Shown here piece after piece: positions 51,819-60,903 of a DNA stretch of 64,000 nucleotides. The notes beneath the pieces were generated by a model. That model did not search any database. It was not told the DNA's origin and worked only from the letters and a program-made list of their open reading frames with translations. Source of the DNA: Chitinophaga pinensis (GTDB lineage Bacteria; Bacteroidota; Bacteroidia; NS11-12g; UBA955); contig CAMBXL010000001.1 of NCBI GenBank assembly GCA_945871905.1, forward strand, positions 186,001-250,000, given 5' to 3'. Numbering within the stretch: the stretch's first letter is position 1; each line of letters starts with the position of its first letter. The translations under genes were made by a program, and so were the position numbers.

Positions 51819-52514
51819 TTATTTGGCTTGGTGTAAAAGGTCTATAATGTGAACACAATTAAGTGACAGTTGTTTTGATTTGCAATAATTCATGAAGTGA
51901 AAACGGCAAATGTCGTCTGCAAATACAACATTAGTGATGTTCAGTTCCATAATTTGATTGGCTAATTCCTCAGCTAGTTTAAATGAAAGTTCCTGATTGG
52001 AAACAGGTAAACATGCGCCTGCACCACAACAAGTTTTCTTTAATGTTGAAGTGTGCCATTCAACTTTGTTAAATAAGTTTAGCCATTTTTCTTGTTGTAA
52101 TATGTCGCCATAACAATCAAATATATAAAAATAAGCGCCTTCTATTTTATCAGTGTTGCTTGTTTTTAATTGCTCTATAAGATTGTTAAAGTCAATAACT
52201 TGTTTTGAAAAAGTAATGGCCTCATTGTGAGAAACAGTGTTGTTGAACAATTGAGTGTAATGCTTGTGATAGGTTTCAGAGCATCTTTTACCACAACTAA
52301 TCACTGTGTTGTTTTGAAGGTTTTTTAATTGAAATTCTCCTGTTTTTTTGGCGTTTTTTAAATCGCCTTTTTCAAAAAATGGAAGCCCACAGCAAGTGTC
52401 ATTCTCAATTATTTGGTATTGAGAATCAATGCTTTTGACTAATTGGATTAGTTTTTCTGAAGTTTCAGGAAAAAAAAACCTTGTAACACACGGTATCTGT
52501 ATCAATTTGGACAC
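51819..52514 (-). CDS. LutA/YkgE-like Fe-S binding (CCG domain) protein
   Basis: This 231-residue protein has two cysteine-rich CCG modules: 'IPCVTRFFFPETSE' with 'DTCCGLPFFEKGD' and 'SCGKRC' in the first half, 'IFDCYGD' with 'TCCGAGACLP' and 'DDICRFHF' in the second. This is the LutA type of the CCG superfamily, which contributes to lactate utilisation or heterodisulfide-type electron transfer. The second module lacks one cysteine of the usual CxxC pair. LutB and LutC are not adjacent; instead an Ldh2-type dehydrogenase follows. The probable start is the GTG at 52514; the TTG at 52505 is an alternative. Confidence 0.82.
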   Translation of the reverse strand: MSKLIQIPCVTRFFFPETSEKLIQLVKSIDSQYQIIENDTCCGLPFFEKGDLKNAKKTGEFQLKNLQNNTVISCGKRCSETYHKHYTQLFNNTVSHNEAITFSKQVIDFNNLIEQLKTSNTDKIEGAYFYIFDCYGDILQQEKWLNLFNKVEWHTSTLKKTCCGAGACLPVSNQELSFKLAEELANQIMELNITNVVFADDICRFHFMNYCKSKQLSLNCVHIIDLLHQAK

Positions 52515-52530
52515 AATGCAATATTAACAC

Positions 52531-52538
52531 CAAAATTA
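52531..52538 (-). promoter_or_regulatory. Putative -7 element of the LutA-like gene
   Basis: The minus strand reads TAATTTTG, a perfect TAnnTTTG, ending 16 bases before the GTG start at 52514. A -33 match is not evident. Confidence 0.35.
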
Positions 52539-52600
52539 ATGAGATGTTTATTTATTAAAATAACATTTTCAACAAGTTTTGAAAAACAGATGGATTCTAC

Positions 52601-52632
52601 TTGCCTAAAATTGGTAACTTTGCATAAGTTTG
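52601..52632 (+). promoter_or_regulatory. Putative promoter of the ECF sigma operon
   Basis: CTTG with its TTG at 52601-52603 and TAAGTTTG (52625-52632, perfect TAnnTTTG) are 21 bases apart. The leader to the ATG at 52725 would be about 85 bases. This is a housekeeping-type promoter, so expression need not depend on the encoded sigma factor. Confidence 0.5.
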
Positions 52633-52724
52633 TAAAAAAAATTAAAACCCTCATACCACGTTTTTGAAAAATTAGTGTCTTGTTAATAAAAACAAACCTA
52701 TTGTGGTACAAAATACAATACAAA

Positions 52725-53258
52725 ATGAATATAGAAGACCTTATACAAGGCTGTATAAAAGAGGACAGGGTTTGTCAAAGAGAACTTTATAAATTGTTTG
52801 CCGGTAAAATGATGGTAGTGTGTTTGAGATACGCAAAGGATAAAATGGAAGCAGAAGATATTTTGCAAGAAGGGTTTATTAAAATTTATGATAATATTTC
52901 TAAATTTAGAATGCAAGGATCTTTTGAAGGTTGGATAAGACGAATTATGGTGAATACAGCCATCAATAAAATTAGGGCTGGAAAAAGACACTTCGAAGAG
53001 TTGGATGATAGAATGATGAAGGTTTCTAATAGTCAAGATGTTTTGGATAATTTTTCTGCAAAAGATATCTTGAATTTGATTAGTGAAATGCCTGCCGGAT
53101 ACAAATATGTATTTAATATGTTCGCAATTGAAGGCTTTAGCCACAAAGAAATTGCAGATAGTTTAGGAATTGAAGAAGCGAGCTCACGAAGCCAATATGC
53201 GAAAGCAAAAAAATATTTACAACAAAAATTAATTGAATTACAAAAAGTTAAATTATGA
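52725..53258 (+). CDS. ECF-type RNA polymerase sigma factor
   Basis: The ATG at 52725 gives 177 residues beginning 'MNIEDLIQGCIKED', the usual start of Bacteroidota ECF factors; the frame runs further up to a TTG at 52680. Region 2 shows 'KDKMEAEDILQEGFIKIYDN' and 'FEGWIRRIMVNTAINKIR'; region 4 shows 'GYKYVFNMFAIEGFSHKEIA' with the helix-turn-helix. The stop overlaps the ATG of the next gene (ATGA), which encodes a probable anti-sigma factor. Its regulon is unknown; the three downstream genes encode T9SS-type surface proteins and are candidate targets. Confidence 0.93.
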   Translation: MNIEDLIQGCIKEDRVCQRELYKLFAGKMMVVCLRYAKDKMEAEDILQEGFIKIYDNISKFRMQGSFEGWIRRIMVNTAINKIRAGKRHFEELDDRMMKVSNSQDVLDNFSAKDILNLISEMPAGYKYVFNMFAIEGFSHKEIADSLGIEEASSRSQYAKAKKYLQQKLIELQKVKL

Positions 53259-54640
53259 AAAATGATTTATTTGAAAAGCAAATTTCAGAAAAGTTGGACC
53301 AATTTCAGGTTGCACCTAGTCGAGATTTGTTTAATGACATTATGAAAGCAAGAACACCGCAAGTTAAAAAAGCCTTTTGGTCAACTTGGCGTGTGCTTTC
53401 TGCTCTATTGATTACGGCTACAGTTTCTTTTAATGTATATAAATTATTGCCAACCCAAAATGATGAAATTGCATTCTCTGAAAAGTCGATTGTCTCCGAT
53501 AAAGAAAATCAAGAAAGCGCTCAGGAAAGTAAAGTCTCAAATTCAACTTCCGAACAAGGAGTTAAGAATGAGATGCTTGGTGCAATTCCTAAAAAGCAAA
53601 ATAGAAAAAGTGTAAACGCTACATTTAAGTCAAGCCCAAATGAAATTGCAAAAGGGGATATTGTTGAAAATAATAACGCAAACACATTGTTTAATGGTAA
53701 TGTTTTTGAAAGTTACTTTAATGCCAATTCCAAAAATCGCCCAACTATAGATTATGAAAAACATGATGGGAACAGTCACCTTTATGCGTTTGTAACAGAA
53801 AGCGAAAAAGACATTGACAAAGTGATGGTTAATCACATGAAAAACAAGTTGTTTGTTCCATTTGTCAACCATTTTCCAAAATTATCTTTAATTAAGGTGG
53901 AACAACAAAAGATTGAAAGTGTCAATAGAATGACTAAAAAACCTATTTATATTGATTTGTTTCAATTAAACTCCTTTTCAAAACCAGTTATCTCTAACAG
54001 CCAATTTCAACTTCAAAATATGGGTGCCTTGGCAACCAACTCAGCTTCGTTCGGTTGGGGCGTTAATGTAGAACTTCCTTTGAAGGGAAGATGGAATGTG
54101 TTTTCAGGCGTTCATAGTTTTAACTTAAATAATCAATACAAAGGACAAATTAAGTATAGTGAAAATGAAGAGAAAATTACGAAAACAACCAGATTTATCA
54201 ATGATCCTATTAAAGGTGTAATTACTGTTGAATCCTTTGATACCTCCCTTGTTTCTGTTTCTAAAAGTAAAAATATAGAGTTGCAAAATTCATATAAATT
54301 AATTCAAATTCCATTGGGAATGAGCTATAATTTTGGATACAAGTCATTCGAATTTTCATTAAATGCTTCAGCTATGCTAAATTGGTCTAGAGAACAAAGT
54401 TTTCAGTCCATTAATTGGCAAAATGACCAAGTCAATAAGACAGAATCTTCTAATATTTTGTTTGGCTTAGGTGTCAATGCCGGAATTAAGGTTTATTATC
54501 CTTTGTCAAATCATTTTAAAGTGTTTGTAATGCCTGGGATTCAGTCATACAGTATGAATGGGGTTAAATCTTCATACTCACACAACGAGTCATTATTGGC
54601 GAAACAACTGCAAGTTGGAATTAGATACAGCGTGTTTTAA
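53255..54640 (+). CDS. Putative envelope-spanning anti-sigma/outer-membrane beta-barrel protein
   Basis: This 461-residue protein has a short charged N-terminus (1-43, 'LFEKQISEKLDQFQVAPS'), one transmembrane helix (about 45-63), a low-complexity Ser/Asn/Lys linker (about 70-240) and a C-terminal region of about 210 residues that alternates hydrophobic and polar residues ('LIQIPLGMSYNFGYKSFEF', 'GVNAGIKVYYPLSNHFKVF') and ends in 'GIRYSVF'. A terminal phenylalanine after such strands is typical of outer-membrane barrels. The N-terminal layout and the position directly after the ECF sigma gene (4-base overlap) are typical of anti-sigma factors. The whole would span both membranes, passing a surface signal to the sigma factor. 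I know of no name for this gene; the functional call is inference. Confidence 0.65.
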   Translation: MKNDLFEKQISEKLDQFQVAPSRDLFNDIMKARTPQVKKAFWSTWRVLSALLITATVSFNVYKLLPTQNDEIAFSEKSIVSDKENQESAQESKVSNSTSEQGVKNEMLGAIPKKQNRKSVNATFKSSPNEIAKGDIVENNNANTLFNGNVFESYFNANSKNRPTIDYEKHDGNSHLYAFVTESEKDIDKVMVNHMKNKLFVPFVNHFPKLSLIKVEQQKIESVNRMTKKPIYIDLFQLNSFSKPVISNSQFQLQNMGALATNSASFGWGVNVELPLKGRWNVFSGVHSFNLNNQYKGQIKYSENEEKITKTTRFINDPIKGVITVESFDTSLVSVSKSKNIELQNSYKLIQIPLGMSYNFGYKSFEFSLNASAMLNWSREQSFQSINWQNDQVNKTESSNILFGLGVNAGIKVYYPLSNHFKVFVMPGIQSYSMNGVKSSYSHNESLLAKQLQVGIRYSVF

Positions 54641-56172
54641 TGCTTAAATACCTTTTCATATTGCTTTGTCCTGTGTTGAGCTTGTATTCTCAAGCTTCAA
54701 TGGGAGAGATGTCATTGAACAGGATGAAAGTATTCGCTAATTCTAACGGATTGTTATTTGATAGTATAGGTTTTCAAGGGTTGTTTAATAAAAACATTGG
54801 ATTTTCTAGCGGAGTAGGCGTGTGGATGTGCGCAACGGACAATAATGGTGATTTAAGGGTGGCTGCTCACCAATTGGGCGGATCTAATCATGAGTTTTGG
54901 GCAGGTCCATTGGCATTGAATGGAGGAAATGCAGCCAATTCAAATGATTGGAATTATACTTATTATATAACGTCGGAAGAAGTGAATAATCATCAAATAA
55001 ATTTTAATAAAAATGGGTATCAAATGCCCCAATCAATTAAAAATTGGCCTGGCTCAAAAGGAAGCCCTTTTGCACAAGTCTTAGCTCCGTTTGTTGATTA
55101 TCAAAATAATGATCAAATATATACGCCAATGGAAGGTGATTATCCGTATTTCCAAGGAGATAAATTGATTTATTCAATTTCGAATGATAAATATGCGAGT
55201 CACACTTATTCCAATACACAGCCATTAGGAGTTGAATTGCATACTTCTATTTATGGTTTTAATACACAAGATTCAGTTTTAGTAAATGCTATTTTGGTGA
55301 GGTATGTAGTTTACAATCGTTCGAATATCAATTATAATAATTTTAGGTTTTCAGTCGTTAATAGTTTTAAGATTGGGCAAGTTGAAAATGAATATTTGGG
55401 TACTGATGTAAAGAATAAAATATTATTTGCGTACAATGATTTTAGTGATGCAACGTTTGATGGTCGGCTTGTGTCTTTGAGTTGTATGGCACTTAATAAT
55501 ACTATAAATTCAACCATGTATTATAATAATAACAATGATATTATTAATGGAAGGCCTACGAATGCAAGTGACTTTAAAGCATTGATGAGTGGTAAGTGGA
55601 AAAATGGAAGTTCATTAAAGTATGGTGGAAATGGAGTTGATGGGAGTTCTAATGCCCATTTTGTTTATCCTTTTGATACCGATTCTGAAAATAACAACTT
55701 AATGTGGAGTGAACCTTTGGTGGGGAATTTACCGGGAAGAAGAATTGGTTTAATGAATTTTGATAGTTTGACTTTGAGTGCAGGAGGATTTGTTTATTTT
55801 GATTTGCTTTACAGTTTTGTTGATGAAAAATATAATAATATTAAACAAATAGAGGATAATTGTTTAAGAGTTAAGCAAGCTTTGATTGATAATAAAACAC
55901 TAGCAAACAAACCCAAATCAAGTAAAAATAGACTCAATAACATGGTTTATCCTAATCCGTTAAAAAGTGGTGGAAAATTGTATTTTGCAGAAGTGCTTGA
56001 AAATAATATTGTAATAGAGATATTTAATCACCAAGGGCAATTGGTTTATCAAAAAAATTTGGATAACACTGTTAAGTATATTACCTTACCTGACAGTTTT
56101 GTACATGGTGTCCATTTTTTAAGAATTAAAAAATTAAACACAATTGAGTGTTACAAAATAACAATAGAATAA
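54640..56172 (+). CDS. T9SS type A sorting-domain protein of unknown function
   Basis: The 510-residue protein starts with a short signal peptide ('YLFILLCPVLSLYSQ') and ends with a type A T9SS sorting domain (about 435-510, 'MVYPNPLKSGGKL' to 'CYKITIE'). The central part is beta-rich with many Asn, Gly and aromatic residues and the blocks 'FSSGVGVWMCATDNNGDLR' and 'PMEGDYPYFQGD'; I recognise no enzyme motif. Its start codon overlaps the stop of the anti-sigma/barrel gene by one base, so the two are translationally coupled, which makes it a likely partner or ligand of that surface system. Confidence 0.78.
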   Translation: MLKYLFILLCPVLSLYSQASMGEMSLNRMKVFANSNGLLFDSIGFQGLFNKNIGFSSGVGVWMCATDNNGDLRVAAHQLGGSNHEFWAGPLALNGGNAANSNDWNYTYYITSEEVNNHQINFNKNGYQMPQSIKNWPGSKGSPFAQVLAPFVDYQNNDQIYTPMEGDYPYFQGDKLIYSISNDKYASHTYSNTQPLGVELHTSIYGFNTQDSVLVNAILVRYVVYNRSNINYNNFRFSVVNSFKIGQVENEYLGTDVKNKILFAYNDFSDATFDGRLVSLSCMALNNTINSTMYYNNNNDIINGRPTNASDFKALMSGKWKNGSSLKYGGNGVDGSSNAHFVYPFDTDSENNNLMWSEPLVGNLPGRRIGLMNFDSLTLSAGGFVYFDLLYSFVDEKYNNIKQIEDNCLRVKQALIDNKTLANKPKSSKNRLNNMVYPNPLKSGGKLYFAEVLENNIVIEIFNHQGQLVYQKNLDNTVKYITLPDSFVHGVHFLRIKKLNTIECYKITIE

Positions 56173-56182
56173 AAAAATAGAT

Positions 56183-59100
56183 ATGAATAGATTATACAAA
56201 ATAGCATTATTGTTTACCGTCTTGTTGATTTTCAACAATGCAAAAGCCTCCCACATGATGGGCGGAGACATTACCTACGAATGCATTTCTAATGGGAAGT
56301 ATAAGTTTGTACTTAAGGTTTACCGCGATTGTCGTGGTATTCCTTTTAACAATCCTTCTATTAGTATGTATTGTGTAAGTGGAGGTAATATTAGTAATAA
56401 TACAAACGTAAGTTACACTCGGACTGCCATTAATGACATTACCCCAAATTGTACCTCAGGAACCGCGCCTTGTAATCCTGAAAATCAAACAGCTGGAGAG
56501 GGTATAGAGGAGCATATCTTTGAGGCAATTGTAGATTTTAATACAAGTCCGTTTAAAGCCTTAAAAGATGCAGGATGTTGCGAAATCAAAATCAAAGTGG
56601 AACAATGTTGCCGAAATGGGGCCATTACTACGATTTCTCCAGGTAACTTCTTTACAGATGCAATGATCAATATTTGTAATATTGATAAAACCAAAAAGAA
56701 ATGTAATACTTCTCCTCAATTGTCAATTCCACCGGTAGCTTACCTATGTTGTAACCAACCATTTACATACAACAATGGTGTGCGTGAGGTTATTGACGGA
56801 GATAGTTTGTCTTATGAACTTTCAACACCTTTGAGTGCTAATAATACCAATGAAAGTTACACAGGGAATTTTAATGCGCAAATCCCAATGACACCATATT
56901 GTCCCCCAAACCCTGGTGTTGTTAACTGTCGTCCATTGCCTAATGCGAAACCACCAAGAGGTTTTTATTTTGATAAAGAAACAGGTGATATCGTGTTTAC
57001 GCCTACAAAATGTGATGAGGTTGGTGTAATTGTAATACAAGTAAATGAGTGGAGAAAGGACTCAGCTACAAACAAATGGATACTAATCGGTTTTACCAGA
57101 CGTGACATGCAGCTTGTTGTAAAAACATGTCCTGACAATAATCCACCATACTTTACTGGTTCAAATAAATACAGTGTTTGCGAAGGGGATAGAATTTGTT
57201 TTAAAATACAATCTAAAGATGATCCATTTCTGCCAAACCAAACAAGACCTGATACAACCGTTTTAACATGGAACAATGGTATTCCAGGAGCATCCTTTAC
57301 AATATTAAATCCAACTGCTAGAGAAAAGCAAGCTGAATTCTGTTGGACAACTAAAATTGGAGATGCCCGACCAAATCCATACTCATTTACTGCTTCTGCA
57401 AAAGACGATGCTTGTCCAAAACCATCTTTAGCAAATAGAGGTTATAACGTTACTGTTTCTCCAAGAGCTGAAGACAAACGTAAATATACAATCCTCGACT
57501 GTGGTAAAGTTAAATTTACAGCCACTCCTAAAGACACGGTTAACTACAATCCTAAAAACTACAGATACAAATATACCGTTAGAGATTCCACAAACAGTGG
57601 TGTTCCTTTCTTTATGACCTTTAACAGAACTGACAGTTTTAAATTTAAACGTGGTGGAAAATATATCATAGAACATGAAATTAATAACCCGCCATTTAAT
57701 TGTCCTACTGTTTATTCGGACACTATTATTTTGCCTCCAGTACTTGATGTTGAATTGGCTTTTGGTAAAGATACTTTCTTATGTGCAGGTAATTCATTAA
57801 CAGTAGAACCAATTGTTGCTTATGGTTTTGCTCCCTATAAATACAGATGGGAAGTGCCGGTTGGTACACACAAGTCCGGCGACACGCTTAATAAAATTAC
57901 TGTAACGCCTACTCAAACAACCCGAATAGTATTAAGGTTAACAGATAGAAATAAATGTGTGGATGCTGATACCATGGTTATTAAATATATCAAAAATCCA
58001 ATCGTTGATATTGGTCCAGACAGAAGGATTTGTACTTATGATTTTGTGACATTAGATGCTCAAAATGCAGATTCATTGATGTATGAGTGGAATACTATGG
58101 AAGATACCAGACAAATTACAATCAATGTAGCAGGTAAGTATTCAGTAAAAGTGTTAGACAGTATTTATAAATGTTTTGATACTGATACAATGGAATTATT
58201 TGTAAACGATACTGTCATAGCTATTTCAGGTGGTGATAGAGAAATTTGTCATCAAGATACTTTAAAAGTTATGGCCAAACGAAGACCTTTAGGGTTTACT
58301 CGTCAAATAACTTGGAGAGATATTAATTCTGGAGCAACTGTAGCTAATGATAGTTCTTTCAGATTGAAAATTACAACTTTAGCAACTCGAAAATACGAAA
58401 TGTTCTTAAGAGTAAATCAAGGAGGTGTTCTTTGTGAAGATTATGATACATTTACTCTTACAGTAAACCCTCTCCCCTCATTTATTTTTACGCCATTACC
58501 GCCACATTGTTATCAAGATGGGGCCATCAATTTAACAACAAGGAAGGTCGCAGTTGCTAAGGCTGGATTTGATAATTCAATTAGAGAATCGGATATCAGG
58601 TATTTCCAACAACACCGAAATCCTAGTTGGGTTACAGGCGGACCTGTTGGACAAAATACATACGTGTGGGATTTCCCTAAGTTTATTAGCAATGACCAAG
58701 TGCCAAAAGCTGGTATTACTGATATTATATGTTATGAATACAGAGATGCTAAAGGCTGTTACAATAGAGAATGTAAAAACATTAAGTTAAATCCTAACCC
58801 AACTGTAGAATTAGACAAAGGTACTTTCTGTCAAAAAGCGGGTCCAATTGATTTAGGTAAACTAATACTTAGACCTATTCCTTCAGCAAAAGCAGGTGGT
58901 CCTGAAAGTTTCAGATGTTTAGATGTTCCATCTGGTTCTGGGGTTGACCCTGATGCTATTGTTTATTGGGATTATACTACAATTCCAGCAACACCATACA
59001 TAGATCCAGGTTTAGAAGGTGAAAATCAAAAAACTGGACAATATCAAATAGAATACTGTTTCCAAGATGCTATTTCTGGCTGTAAATCATGCGACTCTGT

Positions 59101-60832
59101 ATGGATTACTGTTGTAAGATTGCCAGAAATTGAATTTAGTGGAATCCCTAAACAGTGTATCAACTACCCATTACTAGCATTAGATAGTTTTGCTAAAGAC
59201 AGAAATACTGGTCAACGTTTTGATAAAGGTGAATGGTCTACTGTTGAATTTAGAAACTCTCGTGACATGGGTAATCCAATTATAGCAAACGTGATTAATA
59301 ATTCGGTTAAAACTAAAAAGATATTTGACCCAAGTTTAGGTGCAGGACAATACTTGCTAAAGTTAACTGATATTTCAAGCGGATGTCCTGTGGCAGACAG
59401 TGTTGAAGTAACTGTTAATGGTTTACCTATCCTTAGAATCAATATTCCTGATACCGTATGTTCAAGTAATGCTCCTTTTGAATTGTTCAACGAACAACCT
59501 TCAGGCCCAGTAGGAACTTGGTCGGGAATAGGAGTCGTAGGGCGTGATTTTAACCCCGGCATCAGTCCTAAAACCAAACAATATGAGGATCCTATCCGTT
59601 TGAAATACGAATACACCAATCCTTTAACAGGTTGTAGTGACTCTATTGCGAAAAACATAAGAATACAAAGCCAACCAGAGGTTACTGTAACAACGCCAAG
59701 TCCATATCAACAGTGCGAAGGTCAAGTGTTTAACTTAGTTGCAACAAAAGCGTGGGCACAAAACACTACTTGGTCAAGTAGCGGTGATGGTAATTTTTCT
59801 GACAATAGTACCTTAAGTACAATATACACCCATGGCTTACAAGACACCTCTTTGATAGGGTTCAATGGTCAAGTGGTATTAAATATCAATACGATTAAAG
59901 AAGGTGTATGTCCTCCTGCTAAAGATGATATTCAGTTGATTATAGAGCCATATCCTCAGTATTCAATGCCAGTGCATTTTGTAAAATGTGAAGCTGCCGA
60001 TATTGACTTTTCTACAACTGTATTCAAACCAGCTGGTTCTCCTAATTTGAGATACACCTGGTACTTCGGTAATGGTGATACTCTGAGAAAATCTACAAAT
60101 GGAAATCCACAAAAAAGATATGATACTGCTCAAAGAGGATGGTATGATGTTAACGTAATAGTTCATAATCAGTGGGGAGCAAGTGACGACCAAGCTTGTA
60201 GTATTCAAAAAGATTCTATTGACTATGTAAGAGTGTTGCCTCAACCAAAAGCAGCCTTTAGCAGTGACCCAGGATTCTTTACTACTGTGGCATTTCCTAA
60301 ATTTAAATTTAAAAATGAAACACAATACAGATGGGGTGCAGAGAATATGAGTTATCTGTGGTCGTTTGACTTATATGATATCGAAGATACTTCTACACAA
60401 ATCAACCCAATTAAAACTTACCCATCTGATACTACAGTTTATTGGGTTAATTTAATAGCAAGATACACTTACCCTGCAAGCGGAGATATTACAATAAGTG
60501 AAGATGTGGTTTGTGAAGATTCTATCGGTGCAATTAGAAAAATTGGTCCAGACGTAACAGTGTTTGTTCCAACAGCCTTTAGCCCTGAAAGAACAGGACC
60601 AAAAGTAAACAACGTTTTCAGACCAATTGTAAATGGCGAAAAATCTTACAGTATTATTTTGTTCAATAGATGGGGTGAAATCTTATGGGAAAGCAAAGAT
60701 AAATTTGAAAGTTGGAATGGTCAGTACAAAGACCAAGATGCCCAACAAGATGTTTATATTTGGCACATAAAGGTTACTGCCTACGATGGTGAAGAATATA
60801 AATACGAGGGAACTGTTACCTTGTTAAGATAA
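56183..60832 (+). CDS. Giant gliding-motility-associated C-terminal-domain surface protein
   Basis: The 1549-residue protein has a signal peptide (cleaved near 'NAKA') followed by an N-terminal domain beginning 'SHMMGGDITYECI' and 'YKFVLKVYRDCRG', with many cysteines (about 25-320). Then come several PKD/Ig-like beta-sandwich repeats with 'LRLTDRNKC', 'VDIGPDRRICTYD' and 'VLDSIYKCFDTDT'-type edges. The last 90 residues are the type B T9SS sorting tail ('VFVPTAFSPE', 'YSIILFNRWGEILWE', 'WNGQYKDQD', 'GTVTLLR'). The protein should be exported to the cell surface, perhaps as an adhesin. It is 10 bases downstream of the previous gene and probably in the same operon. A paralogue follows. Confidence 0.9.
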   Translation: MNRLYKIALLFTVLLIFNNAKASHMMGGDITYECISNGKYKFVLKVYRDCRGIPFNNPSISMYCVSGGNISNNTNVSYTRTAINDITPNCTSGTAPCNPENQTAGEGIEEHIFEAIVDFNTSPFKALKDAGCCEIKIKVEQCCRNGAITTISPGNFFTDAMINICNIDKTKKKCNTSPQLSIPPVAYLCCNQPFTYNNGVREVIDGDSLSYELSTPLSANNTNESYTGNFNAQIPMTPYCPPNPGVVNCRPLPNAKPPRGFYFDKETGDIVFTPTKCDEVGVIVIQVNEWRKDSATNKWILIGFTRRDMQLVVKTCPDNNPPYFTGSNKYSVCEGDRICFKIQSKDDPFLPNQTRPDTTVLTWNNGIPGASFTILNPTAREKQAEFCWTTKIGDARPNPYSFTASAKDDACPKPSLANRGYNVTVSPRAEDKRKYTILDCGKVKFTATPKDTVNYNPKNYRYKYTVRDSTNSGVPFFMTFNRTDSFKFKRGGKYIIEHEINNPPFNCPTVYSDTIILPPVLDVELAFGKDTFLCAGNSLTVEPIVAYGFAPYKYRWEVPVGTHKSGDTLNKITVTPTQTTRIVLRLTDRNKCVDADTMVIKYIKNPIVDIGPDRRICTYDFVTLDAQNADSLMYEWNTMEDTRQITINVAGKYSVKVLDSIYKCFDTDTMELFVNDTVIAISGGDREICHQDTLKVMAKRRPLGFTRQITWRDINSGATVANDSSFRLKITTLATRKYEMFLRVNQGGVLCEDYDTFTLTVNPLPSFIFTPLPPHCYQDGAINLTTRKVAVAKAGFDNSIRESDIRYFQQHRNPSWVTGGPVGQNTYVWDFPKFISNDQVPKAGITDIICYEYRDAKGCYNRECKNIKLNPNPTVELDKGTFCQKAGPIDLGKLILRPIPSAKAGGPESFRCLDVPSGSGVDPDAIVYWDYTTIPATPYIDPGLEGENQKTGQYQIEYCFQDAISGCKSCDSVWITVVRLPEIEFSGIPKQCINYPLLALDSFAKDRNTGQRFDKGEWSTVEFRNSRDMGNPIIANVINNSVKTKKIFDPSLGAGQYLLKLTDISSGCPVADSVEVTVNGLPILRINIPDTVCSSNAPFELFNEQPSGPVGTWSGIGVVGRDFNPGISPKTKQYEDPIRLKYEYTNPLTGCSDSIAKNIRIQSQPEVTVTTPSPYQQCEGQVFNLVATKAWAQNTTWSSSGDGNFSDNSTLSTIYTHGLQDTSLIGFNGQVVLNINTIKEGVCPPAKDDIQLIIEPYPQYSMPVHFVKCEAADIDFSTTVFKPAGSPNLRYTWYFGNGDTLRKSTNGNPQKRYDTAQRGWYDVNVIVHNQWGASDDQACSIQKDSIDYVRVLPQPKAAFSSDPGFFTTVAFPKFKFKNETQYRWGAENMSYLWSFDLYDIEDTSTQINPIKTYPSDTTVYWVNLIARYTYPASGDITISEDVVCEDSIGAIRKIGPDVTVFVPTAFSPERTGPKVNNVFRPIVNGEKSYSIILFNRWGEILWESKDKFESWNGQYKDQDAQQDVYIWHIKVTAYDGEEYKYEGTVTLLR

Positions 60833-60854
60833 TAATTGAAATGAAAATTAAGCT

Positions 60855-60888
60855 AAAAGTAGTTTTGAAATTAATCAAAACTACTTTT
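60855..60888 (+). terminator. Perfect 14-bp hairpin between the two giant surface-protein genes
   Basis: AAAAGTAGTTTTGA (60855-60868) pairs perfectly with 60875-60888 around a 6-base loop. It is followed by GG and five T, so it may be a terminator or partial attenuator. It lies 22 bases after the stop of the upstream gene. Confidence 0.65.
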
Positions 60889-60903
60889 GGTTTTTATAAG
60901 AAT

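Noticed and set aside
52698-53144. 148-codon open frame antisense to the ECF sigma gene
   Set aside because: It has no recognisable motif, is His/Phe-rich as expected from reverse reading of a conserved gene, and the sense strand encodes a clear sigma factor.
60841-60903. Upstream ATG for the second giant surface protein
   Set aside because: It would translate through a perfect hairpin and place 21 extra residues before an otherwise ordinary signal peptide.
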